64,000 bases of DNA from Erythrophleum ivorense (Eukaryota; Streptophyta; Magnoliopsida; Fabales; Fabaceae): NCBI GenBank assembly GCA_026724425.1, contig JAIUCV010001139.1, positions 62,001-126,000 of the forward strand, written 5' to 3'. The position numbers and the translations under genes are program-made. This document shows, piece after piece, positions 22,034 through 32,434 of the stretch; the first letter of the stretch is position 1; each line of letters opens with the position of its first letter. The notes beneath the pieces were generated by a model. That model ran no database searches. It saw only the letters and a list, made by a program, of their open reading frames with translations, and was not told the origin of the DNA.

Positions 22034-23133
22034 TGTAACATCCGTAAACCAAAGAATTGAGTTTTTTCGTGTGGTGTCGAGCGACACCAAGGTGGTGTCG
22101 ATCGACACTGGTCCGAAATCGAATTTCTGGTTTGATTTAAGTCGCTGGATTCGGGTCGGTTCGGGTCGGGAACCCTAGGTCGCGTTTTATAAGTCGAGCA
22201 GCCGCTGGGAAGGCTCGTTTTTCGAGACAGAAAGTGTTCTAGGCGATTTTGGGAGTTTTTGAGGAGATTTGTGAAGTTTCTGAGGTGTTTTGCTGTGGTT
22301 CTTCCTTGTTCATACTTCTTTCTCCTTTTCAATCCAAATCCAAGGTGAGTGCGTGACTGTGGGCTCGGGATTTCTGGATTTAGATTATTAGATGAATGAA
22401 TAGATGAGTTTATGTTGTTTTTCGTGATGTGTATGTGTTGATTGTGGTGTTGAATCGTGTTGGATTGATGATTGTGATAATTTGGTGTTTTCTGTGTGTT
22501 TCATTGCTTCTGGTGTCGCCCTGTCGAGCGGGTGTCGATCGACACCAAGTTTGGTGTCGGTCGACACCAATGCTGGTTCAGGATGGTTAATCGATTGAAA
22601 ATTGGAATTAATTGGAAATTGAATTAAAATTGGTTTATCCGGTTTAAAGGAATTAATTGGTTTTAATGGTTATTGAAATGGTTTAATTAATTATTTTCGG
22701 ATTAATAATTAATTAAGATTATTATTTAATTATGAGAATTATTTAATAATTATTTGGAATTATTTTAATGGTGGAAAAATATTTAATAATTGTGGAAATT
22801 ATTTAAAAGACTTTAATTATATCTGGAAATTGCGTAATTGGCCCGTGGGCAGAGTGATCGTCTCACTAAGTATTTATGATAATACTTACGCATCTCCTTT
22901 CCTGTGATGCAGGTGGAAGAAATGTTTAAGCGCGGAATCAAGGCCGAAGAAGAGGATGATAGGATTTATGTTTTATTCATTTTGCTTAAGTTGTTAGAGT
23001 TATTTGATATTTGATTTATTTGATTATTGGCTTCTGTTGTTGAATTGATACTATGATTTATTGAATTAGTTATTTTCAGACTTCCGCTAGAATTGTTTAA
23101 GTATAAAAATAAAAAAAAAGCTTGGTTGTTTCA
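22034..23133 (+). repeat. Gypsy element 2, 3' LTR
   Basis: A 1100-bp full LTR. It differs from the 5' LTR by few substitutions and a 26-bp palindrome-containing unit near 22547-22572. It ends gcttggttgtttca and is followed by taagt. Confidence 0.93.
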
Positions 23134-23138
23134 TAAGT

Positions 23139-23755
23139 TATGTTGATTAGAAACGATGGTGACTTGGGGTGAAGATGTGTATTCAATTGTACGGTTGTGG
23201 TGATTTGGAGTGGATGGTTTTGTCATAGGTAGAGAGGCGACGAAGGAGGGAAGGTGTATATCGGGTATGCGGCGCTCATACCGGAGAAACAAAACATTTA
23301 TCCAAATGGATGTAATTGGGTGGATAACTATATATGTAGAGGACATACCATTTGTAGTAAAAACATTTGGTACGACTAGGAGTCCATTCTTATACCATTG
23401 CATATAAGCAATAAACACATGCATACATATGTAGGTTTGAGTCGATACCAACAAAGCAAGCAAACAAACAAACAAATCAAGTTGTAATGAAAACCAAAAG
23501 CTTCGATTTATAATAAATTATTGATTTAACTCGAGGAAGAGGATCAAGGGACAAAACTTGAGCGCTTAAGCATGGTCATATTTTGTAAATGAACATATGG
23601 ATAGGAAACTAAATGCATGTAGATGATCCATTTTAGTCTGAATGTGTAAATGGATATGGTAAACAAAGTCACTATGTCCATATGGAAACGCAATAAAGTC
23701 AGAAATATGAGTTATATATGGAGATAACTAAATGGCTGAACTATTGATAAATAGA
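23139..23755. other. Motif-rich non-coding DNA, left part
   Basis: No gene seen. ATGGAT, ATCCAT or GTCCAT hexamers recur (five by eye in about 600 bp), as in the interval on the other side of gypsy B (46890-49732), with which it was continuous before that insertion. Confidence 0.5.
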
Positions 23756-23760
23756 CCACC

Positions 23761-25055
23761 TGAAACAACCAAGCTTTTTTTTTTTTTTTTTATAAATAAT
23801 TATCAATGCGGAAATTCTCAGAAAGAAATCAATAATATTAAATAATAAACCATCGTTCAACAATAAACCAATAACCAATAAAACCAATAAAGAATAAGCA
23901 ACATAAACACCAGGTTTGCTACATTATTAAAAATAATACTAACACCCTAATTAGGAATTCCTTGTCAACCACAGCAAAATAGCCAATATCAAATTCCTAA
24001 TCTCATCATCCTCTTCTCTCGGTCTCTTTCCGCGGAAGAACATTGCTGTTACCTGCATCACATTGGAATAGAGATGCGTAAGTATTATCATAAATACTTA
24101 GTGAGTGGGTCATCCTGCCTACAGGCCAAGTACGTCAAACACTAGACAATACATCAACAATAATCAATAACAAGAACAATGCTCAACAATATAAACTTTC
24201 CCTGTCTGGAAACACCCACGTTTCCTGACACCCAGGTCGGTGTCGACCGACACCTCTATGGTGTCGATCGACGCCGGCCTCCTGAGTGTCGGTCGACACC
24301 AGCTCGACGCCTAGACACCAGAAGCTACGAAAATCGCATAGAAAATCGCAAAACAAACAATCAAAGGGTTTTCAACGCCCCAATACATCCAAAACACGAT
24401 TTCCAGTATAAACAACTCAAGAACACAATCCAAACTCGAAATCACACAATCTCTAATGATTAACGGACCTACAGTCACGCACTCACCTTGAAACGGATTA
24501 GAAGGAAGGAATAGAGGATGAATAGCAACCCAAAGCCTTAGAAACTCCACAAACTCTCTGAAAATCACCTCCTTCTCTCAAAAACACCTCTGCCTCGAAA
24601 ACTGAGCCTCTCTCGCGGCCTCGAAAACTGAGCCTCTCTCGCGGCCACAAGGCTTTTAAATCGCGGAATAGGGTTTCCATCGCCTAAACCAGACAAAAAC
24701 AGCCGACTTGAAACAAACCGGTCGATTTCTCAATAACCGGTGTCGATCGACACCCTTCCTTGGTGTCGGTCGACACCCATCGACCAAAACCAAACCAACC
24801 TCAAATCAAACGCGCAATCGACTTAAACCGGAATCGACCCTGATAACCGGTGTCGATCGACACTAAGCATTCAGAAGCTTTTCACACATTTTCTTCGAGA
24901 TGAATGAACCTTACACCAACTGTACAACAATCGAACAAGAACATGTACAGTCAATCCTCGATTCGCACCTCAAAGAGCGTATGTAATCAACTCCCGAATC
25001 CCTAATGTCGTTCGATACCAACTCTAACACAACTTTCTGGTTCGCGGATGTTACA
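23761..25055 (-). repeat. Gypsy B 3' LTR
   Basis: A 1295-bp LTR, reverse-oriented, with ends tgaaacaacc and ggatgttaca on the plus strand. It contains several GGTGTCGATCGACACC-type palindromes; it has fewer of them than the partner LTR and a 28-bp duplication near 24590-24645. Confidence 0.93.
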
Positions 25056-25068
25056 ATTCTCCCCCACT
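25056..25068 (-). promoter_or_regulatory. Gypsy B polypurine tract
   Basis: The complement reads agtgggggagaat directly against the 3' LTR. Confidence 0.8.
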
Positions 25069-25178
25069 AAACTGGATTCGTCCTCAAATCCCAACACAAC
25101 ATCTCTCCAAGACCTTAAAACTCACATTTTCAGTCCTATGTTATACGCATGTTTCAAGATATTATTACTCTCAATACC

Positions 25179-25274
25179 GTAACCCACCGTCACGATATCT
25201 ATATTGCGGCCCACCGTCACAATATCTATACTGCGGCCCACCGCCACAGTATCCAAACCGTGACCCACCGTCAC
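25179..25274 (-). repeat. 27-bp hairpin array in gypsy B 3' UTR
   Basis: Four units start at 25179, 25206, 25233 and 25260, exactly 27 bp apart. Each has the form five-base stem, CCACC loop, five-base stem (for example GTGAC-CCACC-GTCAC at 25260). The same array with the same spacing is in gypsy C at 51114-51209. Confidence 0.8.
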
Positions 25275-25436
25275 GAAAAACAACTCATATCGAGGTAGCG
25301 ACCAAAATATGAGGCAAAACTCCATCTCATATAACTCCAAAAATGTATATCGTACAACGAAAACGAAAATACATAAATCCAAAACCAACAACAACAAAGG
25401 CCAAAAACAAGACTAGAACCACAAAGATGAAGAAGC

Positions 25437-26327
25437 TCACTCCACAGCCTGCTTGTCAAACCACTTTCCAAACTTCAGCATCATATTTGCCTCCGGCTCC
25501 CAAGTCTGCTCCTCTGTGCCACTACAGTCCCATAAGACTCTCAACAATGGCACCCTCTTGTTCCACAGAACCTTGACTCTCCTCTCAAGAATCCTCACAG
25601 GAACTGCCGGAACTGTCATATCTGGCTGAAGATCCTCTGGAATCTCTGCCATTAACTCCTCTGAAGGATGCAAACACCTCCTCAACATAGAAACATAAAA
25701 CACCTTATGAAAGGCGCTCATAATCGGTGGCAACTCCAACCGATAAGCCACTGGCCCAACTCGTTCCACCACTGGAAACGGACCCATAAAACGCGGACTG
25801 AGCTTGTTCTCTGCTATGGACTTGTTAGGGCCCCTCAACATAGCCATCTTGAGATAAACTCTATCTCCCACCTGAAACTCAAGCTCACGTCGCCGTCTAT
25901 CCGCGTAACTCCTCTGTCTATCCTGAGCCTCCTTCATGTTCAGCCTCAAGACACGGATCTTCTCCGTCGTCTCCTGAACAAAAGTAGCTCCAAACATGCT
26001 GCGCTCCCCCACTTGGGTCCAGCATAAAGATGTCCTACATGGCCTCTCATACAAAGCCTCAAATGGAGCCATGCCAATACTAGACTGAAAACTGTTGTTA
26101 TAAGCAAACTCTGCCAAACACAGATGATCAGCCCAATGACCACCCCAATCCAGTACACACATCCTCAACAGATCCTTTAAAGTCTGAATAGTCCTCTCTG
26201 ACTGCCCATCTGTCTGCGGATGATACGCTGTACTCATATGCACCTTAGTGCCCATCTCAGTCTGAAATGCCCTCCAAAACTCTGAAGCAAACCTTGGATC
26301 TCTATCCGACACATTACTGGCTGGCAC
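25437..26327 (-). pseudogene. Gypsy B integrase, C-terminal two thirds
   Basis: A 296-codon open stretch that begins at the Athila-3 insertion, so it lacks the first catalytic Asp. It holds SDRDPRFASEF, the QSERTIQ glutamate region, the WTQVGERS block, the RVYLKMAMLRGPN motif and a C-terminal tail with the WEPEA sequence of Tekay/Del chromoviruses, in the position of the usual chromodomain. It is not a gene on its own; it is the 3' half of the interrupted pol. Confidence 0.9.
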
Positions 26328-26332
26328 TCCGT

Positions 26333-27978
26333 TGATATACCTCTATTTTACACCCTTTTTACATCGTTTTTATATACTTTATGCATGGTTTTACCGTGGC
26401 TTTTTGCTTTAAAAGGTAGTTTTTATGCATATATAGTGCCAAGAGTCATTTCAGGTCAAAAGATGCAATTTGGAGCAAAACAAAGGCAAAGGTCCTCAAA
26501 GCAGCTTCATGCACTATCATTTACTTTGGAGGAGCCCCAAAAACATTATACTCAATGGATTTCACCCAAACCAGTTCGCCGCGATGCCTACATGAGTTAG
26601 CTTTACAACGCAATTGGAATCATGCAATTTGGCCACGTAGAATGGGAGATATGATCGTTTTAGTGAAGAGTATCAAATCAGCCGAAAACCGGACGTCTAC
26701 ACCAACCGCTCGAGGCTCCCGTCCGACCCGACCGTCCTTAACTGCACGAGGACACCGGTCGACCGAGCCGGTCGGACAGGGCCTCCAAGGCTCCCGTCCG
26801 ACCCGACCTTCCTTCAAGTCCACGACCCATCCGGTCGACCGAGCCGGTCGGACAGGGCCTCCAAGGCTCCCGTCCAACCCGACATCCTTCCACCATCCCG
26901 TGCGCGCCTGACCATCATCCCGTGCGACCGTTCGACCGCCAGCTCGACCCGAGCACCAGCCCGACCGACCGGTCGACCGCCCCGCTCGACCGCGACACGC
27001 CTCGCTCGACCCGGCTCGTTTCCGAAGCCCGTTTTGCACGTTTTCAAGCCTAAACTTACACCGCCTCTTATGTTTCGACCAAGACCTAGGTCAAGCCGCC
27101 CTTCAACTTCTGAAGCATTATAAATACATCTTTTTAGCCTTGTAAAAGAAGAGAGCCACACATAGAGATACAAAATATTATTCAATAAAAGTTCTTATAG
27201 TTTTTGCTTTTCTTTCATTGTCTCCTTCAAGAGAGGATCTCGGATCTCTGTTCTTATGAACATGAATTCGATTTCCTTCTCTATGTCTGAGTAGTTACCT
27301 TGTTAAGTGATAGGAAATCAAAGGATAGTGTTCATGCTTGCTTGATAATCAATATATAGAATTAGGGTTTACATAAACTCTTCACCTTTGCTTGTGTTCA
27401 TTGCTTGGTGTTGATCTGGCCAATCAACATATGATCCTAGGTAGATTTGAGCCACGGAAGTGATGAATCATTCGCCTGAACTAGTATTTGGTGGGCAACT
27501 CTCTCTTAGACTGCGGAAGTTGATTTACTAGAGGTTGTGAACACTTGAGACTCGATTGAATTAATGCTTGTTTGATTATCTAAGGACATACCAAAAGTTT
27601 AGCGATTAGATAGATCAACATAGGGGTCGGAGCCACGGAAGTGGAAAGATCTAAATTAGTGTCTTGAGTTCTAGGTGGTACACATTCTTAAATCCCTAAC
27701 AAATCGAACTTGCTTGCTTGAATCACTCATCCCGAGATTATCCTATTGCTTAGCGCTTTCCATCCATTGATTTACAACTCTATTTGCTTTGTTTACTTGC
27801 TTTCTTTACTTGCTTTCAACGTGACAACAACCAAACTCATATTGCTTTCCTAGCTAAATCTCGATCTCATACCTTGTAGTGCACTAACTGGTCCTTGTGT
27901 TCGATATACCCGTTGCTACTCTCGATCTGTGCACTTGCAGAAAAGGGGTAGAAATTGGGAAAAGTTTAATCCCCATCA
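26333..27978 (+). repeat. Athila-3 5' LTR
   Basis: A 1646-bp LTR. It is nearly identical to 32435-34106 but lacks 26 bp of a palindromic TCGACC unit at about 26711. The palindromic array spans about 26710-26900. Confidence 0.94.
27119..27126 (+). promoter_or_regulatory. TATA box of Athila-3 LTR promoter
   Basis: TATAAATA in cattataaatacatc, at the same place relative to the palindrome array as in Athila-1. The 3' LTR copy is at 33247-33254. Confidence 0.7.
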
Positions 27979-27985
27979 AGCTTTT

Positions 27986-28003
27986 TGGCGCCGTTGCCGG
28001 GGA
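27986..28003 (+). promoter_or_regulatory. Athila-3 primer binding site
   Basis: TGGCGCCGTTGCCGGGGA, complementary to tRNA-Asp, 7 nt after the LTR. Confidence 0.88.
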
Positions 28004-28126
28004 CCATTATCGTGCCTACAAGTTCTTGAAAGAGATATAGTCTAGGTTTTTCCTGTTTTAAGTTATTTAATTTTGTTTTTCCTTTTTTTTGTTTTTGATT
28101 TTTCAGGTTTTAAGTTTTTCTCCTAG

Positions 28127-30727
28127 ATGGAAGAGGATTTGAGAAATCCTAGTCCTATAAGGGCGATTCCTATACGCCACATATCTCCTCCTAGAGACAG
28201 TCCAACAGAGAAGAGGATGTCAAACCCTCCAGCTATTTCACCTTCATGGGATTCTCGCAGTAGTCCTCCCGGACTAGCACCCTTGAACACCAAGAAAAAC
28301 CTTCTCCCCTACCTTAATGCGGCCGAACTGGAGACGTCTAGCCAAGCCTACTATGAAAGAGAAGAACACCTTCTAGCCTCACCAGAAGAAGAAATAGATC
28401 CGGAGCTGATTGAGTTTGTGAAGAGAGACAAATTCCATGATCTCTACAATGAGCATGCACTAGAACACATTGATCACTTTGAAGGTCTTTGTGATTCTTA
28501 TGGAGTTTTCGATTTTGAGAAGAAACTAATGCTGTTTAGCATGTCCTTAGCTGGGAGAGCTCTTGAGTGGGCGCAATACTCTCCTCCTTTTCAAATCAAC
28601 ACTTGGTTAGATTGCAGAGAAGCTTTCTTGAAGAGGTTCAGCAGGAACCCACCTTTCAAATCCAAGTATAACCAAAGCTCTTACCCTTACCACAACCAAT
28701 CTTATGAAGAAGAAGATGATGCCTCTTTACCACCGGAGTCCATCAATGGCGACCTGATCAAGTATGTAGTAAGAGATCCTTTCCATGACTTCATATCGGA
28801 GTGTGCTCAAGAACATGTTGAGAATTTCGAAAATCTATGTGATTACTATGGTTTGGGAGAGAACCCAAAGAAGATCAGCTTGTTCCAAACATCCCTAGCT
28901 GGCCGAGCTCAAGAATGGGTTAGATTTTCTGCCCAACATGATTTCAAGACATGGAGAAGATACAAAGAAGCCTTCCTCAACAAGTTTGCCCATGGACAAC
29001 CCTATGTGCCGCTACTTAAACCCTACCACCCGCCCCATAGAAACCACCAACCTCCACCGCACATTGAGCAGCTACCCCAAGCCACAGAAGGATTACCCCA
29101 CAACCCACACCTAACCAAGCTTGAAGAGATGCTACAAGAGTACCTTGACTATCAAGTCACAAGTACAAGGGAGATGGAGAAGAAGATCGAATATGTTCAT
29201 CTCACCCTTGGAGAAAAGATGGATGTTCTTTTTAACCAAGTTATCAAGCTTGACAAAGATATCAAGCAACTCAAGGAAGACCATGATCGATCACTCAACC
29301 TTGTCAAGCTAGATGCTGCTGCAAAACACCACGAGCTACTCAGCAAGAGCATTGATGCCCATAGCTTCAATGATGATAATTGCAAACATCTTGGTATCAT
29401 CTATAACCGGCTGTCAGTTGTAGAAGGATCTCTTTTCTCTAAGAACCAGAGAGAAAGAAGCCCCATACCCAAACCACCTCCTTTCCCTTGCAATGTCATC
29501 ACAGCAATCTCTAAGGAAAACTCATCACATCTTGTAAGAAAAGAAGAAGAAGATCAAGAGTATGAGGAAGACTATGAAGATGATGAAGAAGAACAACAGA
29601 GTTTTAACAGCAATGCAAGCTCTAGAGGAAGTGAAACTAGTCCACAGCAACCTGACCCGCGATTCTCTCCACCTCCAGCTCGCATACTCGCCCTTCCTAG
29701 AATCACCGGCATTTCAAGAAAGAGAATCACCTTGGATGAACCAGAGGATTCATTCCAATATGAACCCATTGACCCTACTAAGATAAGCCCAGAGAAGCTC
29801 AAGGAATTTAACAAGAAGGTGAAGTCCATACCATTCTATGTCCCCTTTGAAGAAGCTTGGAACAACCACGATTTGGTTGAATTTTTCTTTAGTAGCAAAG
29901 AAACCAAGGATGAGATTAAGCAACTCTTTAGGCTAGCCCGCCTCTCTATGTCATCTTATGCAGCAACCCTACCCCCATCTCCGCCCTCTACACCTCCTCC
30001 CAAGTGGTACAGCAACCCCATATCCCGAGAGAAGCTAGCTGAATTCAACCGCTTTGTCCAAACACTTCCCGCAAGCATGACCTTTCATGAAGCCTGGAAG
30101 AACCACCCACTAACCAACTTCTTCCACAACTGCAAAGAGACCCCAGAAGAGATTCATGAGCTATTTGAGAAAGCAAAGAAGCAACCATCTTTCCGAACCC
30201 TCTACAAGGTAGAAGACCCAGGACAGTTTACCATTCCCTGCACAATCAATGGAAGATACTTTGATAGCTACATTTGTGATTCTGGTTCATGCATAAACCT
30301 TATGCCCACACACACTGCCAAACTCCTTGGGATCACACGCCTACAACCTTCACAAATCAGCATTGGACTTGCTGATCTCACTATTGCACAACCTAGATGT
30401 GTTGTTTATGATATCTTGCTCGAAATTGGAGATACAAAGATACCGGTGGATTTTCATATCATGAACATCAAAGGAGGAAGTGACATGCCTATTATACTTG
30501 GAAGATCATTCTTGGCAACTGCTGGCGCCATCATGGATTGGCCAAACCGCCGCATCTCTCTTGCCAATGTCAACAAATCTGTTTTCTATGATGCCGTCCC
30601 CGTTTTCACTCCTACCAAGCATTCTCGGTTCATATCTCCTCATGAACCACCTGATCATCAACAAGGACGTGATGGGACACGCACAAAAAGGCTTTGTCTC
30701 AGGCCATGTCCTTCCACTTCTTCTTAG
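28127..30727 (+). CDS. Athila-like Gag-protease with two internal domain duplications
   Basis: An uninterrupted 866-codon frame; the ATG at 28127 is about 20 nt after a T-rich tract and CAG. Residues 92-173 and 208-289 are two copies of the capsid N-terminal-like segment of Retrotrans_gag, sharing RDxFHD, EHxxxFExLCDxYG, SLAGRAxEW and EAFLxxF (nearly half the residues identical by eye). A coiled coil follows at about 330-400, then an acidic stretch (473-490). Residues 553-606 and 632-685 are a second duplicated module (ISxEKLxEFN, EAWxNH, KETxxEI). The aspartic protease has its active site DSG at 718-720 and ILGRSFL near 790. No zinc knuckle. Expected to form particles and process itself; no polymerase follows. 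The frame is intact despite lacking pol, which argues for selection or very recent origin. Confidence 0.9.
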   Translation: MEEDLRNPSPIRAIPIRHISPPRDSPTEKRMSNPPAISPSWDSRSSPPGLAPLNTKKNLLPYLNAAELETSSQAYYEREEHLLASPEEEIDPELIEFVKRDKFHDLYNEHALEHIDHFEGLCDSYGVFDFEKKLMLFSMSLAGRALEWAQYSPPFQINTWLDCREAFLKRFSRNPPFKSKYNQSSYPYHNQSYEEEDDASLPPESINGDLIKYVVRDPFHDFISECAQEHVENFENLCDYYGLGENPKKISLFQTSLAGRAQEWVRFSAQHDFKTWRRYKEAFLNKFAHGQPYVPLLKPYHPPHRNHQPPPHIEQLPQATEGLPHNPHLTKLEEMLQEYLDYQVTSTREMEKKIEYVHLTLGEKMDVLFNQVIKLDKDIKQLKEDHDRSLNLVKLDAAAKHHELLSKSIDAHSFNDDNCKHLGIIYNRLSVVEGSLFSKNQRERSPIPKPPPFPCNVITAISKENSSHLVRKEEEDQEYEEDYEDDEEEQQSFNSNASSRGSETSPQQPDPRFSPPPARILALPRITGISRKRITLDEPEDSFQYEPIDPTKISPEKLKEFNKKVKSIPFYVPFEEAWNNHDLVEFFFSSKETKDEIKQLFRLARLSMSSYAATLPPSPPSTPPPKWYSNPISREKLAEFNRFVQTLPASMTFHEAWKNHPLTNFFHNCKETPEEIHELFEKAKKQPSFRTLYKVEDPGQFTIPCTINGRYFDSYICDSGSCINLMPTHTAKLLGITRLQPSQISIGLADLTIAQPRCVVYDILLEIGDTKIPVDFHIMNIKGGSDMPIILGRSFLATAGAIMDWPNRRISLANVNKSVFYDAVPVFTPTKHSRFISPHEPPDHQQGRDGTRTKRLCLRPCPSTSS

Positions 30728-30768
30728 AAGAGCCAAACGGTCAAGCTAAAGACCATAAACAAGCGCTG

Positions 30769-30786
30769 TATGGGAGGCAACCCATA
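30769..30786 (+). other. Conserved RNA hairpin after gag-protease (Athila-3)
   Basis: TATGGG-AGGCAA-CCCATA, 41 nt after the stop codon, in the same context (gtcaagctaaagac, aagcgctg) as in Athila-1. Confidence 0.65.
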
Positions 30787-31411
30787 AGGTCTTTTCTATC
30801 CCTTTTTAATCTTTGTTTTCATTTAATAGTTTTGTTTTGAAGTTTTGGATACAGAAATTTGAGAATCCAGCATGAAAGACGCAGGAAGAAACCTAAAAAA
30901 TGCAACATTCACCACGGTCGGGTCGACCAAGACGGTCGACCGGTGCCTCGCCCGATCGACCGTGTCCCCTCTTGCCGACCCACCATCCCACCTCATTTGC
31001 ATACCATCCCACCTCATTTGCATACCATCCCACCTCACTTGCATACCATCCCACCTCACTTGCATACCATCTCACCTCACTTGCATACCATCCCACCTAA
31101 TTTGCATATCATACCACCATCATTCCACCACACTTTCATTCCATACCACATCACATCCCACGCCTACTTGCTGTTCTACCACATGATGATCCTCCTTCAC
31201 CTACACTCAGGCGGCCCTTTAAACTCACTGCTGGTGCGCAACAGCACTTGACCATCTAAGCCGGGATCTCATCCACATTATGGAACAACTTAGTCGCTGG
31301 ACATATCATCCATCACACCATTCTTCGATTTCTAATACCATATCAGGTTACATCTTTCCTATCATTCACAAACGCCTTATTACCTTTTTCTTTTACCTCC
31401 CTTAATCGGAT
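30787..31411 (+). other. Athila-3 spacer
   Basis: It holds a short TCGACC cluster (30917-30965) and the 21-bp minisatellite. Frames through the minisatellite give heptad repeats of Pro, His and Leu and are not considered genes. Confidence 0.55.
30982..31107 (+). repeat. Minisatellite, six 21-bp units
   Basis: Unit accatcccacctcatttgcat, six copies in register, the third to fifth with cactt and the last with taatt. It decays into related sequence up to about 31160. Confidence 0.9.
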
Positions 31412-32434
31412 TTGCTTTCACCGGGACGGTGCAAGTTAAGTCTGGGGGGATTGTCGGTACTAATGCGTTTGTTCATGACTTGTCTTCATCTTATATCTAT
31501 TTCTCTTATCAACCTTTTTCAAAACCTCTGTTTTATTGAGTCAAAATAAGTTAGGAAACTATGATCTATCCTAGGAGCTTACCATTAGCATGCCAAAGCT
31601 CTTGTGATCACAAAGGCGAATATTGACACCGAACAATGCCCAACGGAACCACTGAGGGTGGATCGACCTACTGATTTGGCAAGATTTCTAAGGTACCCGG
31701 ACAATCTAAAGTCAACTCCACCACCTAATTGAACTTTTAATTTTTCTTGTCAAGGGGCTTGAGATACATATTAGCCGATTCCTCATCCCGGTCTAGTTGA
31801 GACATGTCCACCAAAGATACAGTCCACCTCTCTCTCATCTGCAAAATAAAAATCAAAGCTTTTAAGCACAAGGAAAACGTGTAAGCAAGAGGAATGCATA
31901 CGTCTGCACCTTCTTGTCTTATGGAGACTACTCAAACAAGGAAAAGCAAAAGCCTATCCTATGATATTCCCAGAAAAGAAAAAATATTCAAAGGGAAGAA
32001 GGATCGATAGAAAAAATAAAATGATACCCTAGAAAAGTAGGGAAAGATCGATCCTTCAAAAGAAAAGAGAGAAAGAGAGAGGAATGGAACTGGATGTGCT
32101 AAAAAGGACTGTCTTGGCAAACACTTGGATGGATAAGAGTCAATGCTCTGTGATTAATACTCCCTTGGTAAAGACCGCACGCTTTAAATACTGTAAGGAG
32201 TTGACAATGGAAAGTTTGGAGTGCTGGATGAGATTTGTTGGGTCCGGTATGGTTCGCTAAGCTCAAGGTCAGAACGGGAAGGCTAGATTCAAAGTTAGTC
32301 TTGCTCCAAGTGAAAGCAGAGAAATGGAAGATACAAGTGCCAAAGGATAAGTGAGTTTTCATGTTTTCAAACCTCTTTCTCCGATTTGGATTTTATTTGC
32401 TTGGGGACAAGCAAGGATCTAAGTCTGGGGGAGT
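31412..32434 (+). promoter_or_regulatory. Athila-3 conserved 3' region and polypurine tract
   Basis: It matches the 3' region of Athila-1: tgctttcaccgggacggtgc with an internal purine tract tctgggggga (31441-31450); stem AAGGATCGAT (31999-32008) pairing with ATCGATCCTT (32047-32056) around a CCCTA and TAGGG hairpin; an 8-bp hairpin near 32396-32415; and the polypurine tract at 32424-32434. Confidence 0.7.

Larger units (their letters stand above)
17657..23133 (+). mobile_element. Gypsy element 2, Tekay/Del-like, internally deleted
   Basis: A plus-strand Ty3/gypsy element of 5477 bp flanked by the duplication taagt (17652-17656 and 23134-23138). LTRs run TGTAACATCC to GTTGTTTCA. The 5' LTR joins directly to the middle of the reverse transcriptase: primer site, gag, protease and the first part of reverse transcriptase are absent. 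LTR and pol both carry GTTGTTT at the junction, so the deletion arose at a 7-bp microhomology after integration or during replication. The remaining pol has two nonsense codons. Without a primer site it cannot be replicated. Confidence 0.93.

Noticed and set aside
25179..25274. Regularly spaced palindromes resembling a CRISPR array
   Set aside because: Units are 27 bp apart with 12-bp spacers that are themselves repetitive, inside a plant retroelement 3' UTR. No cas genes.
30823..31251. Frames with a repeated Ile-Pro-Pro-His-Leu-His-Thr heptad
   Set aside because: The pattern comes from the 21-bp minisatellite. No start context or domain supports a protein.
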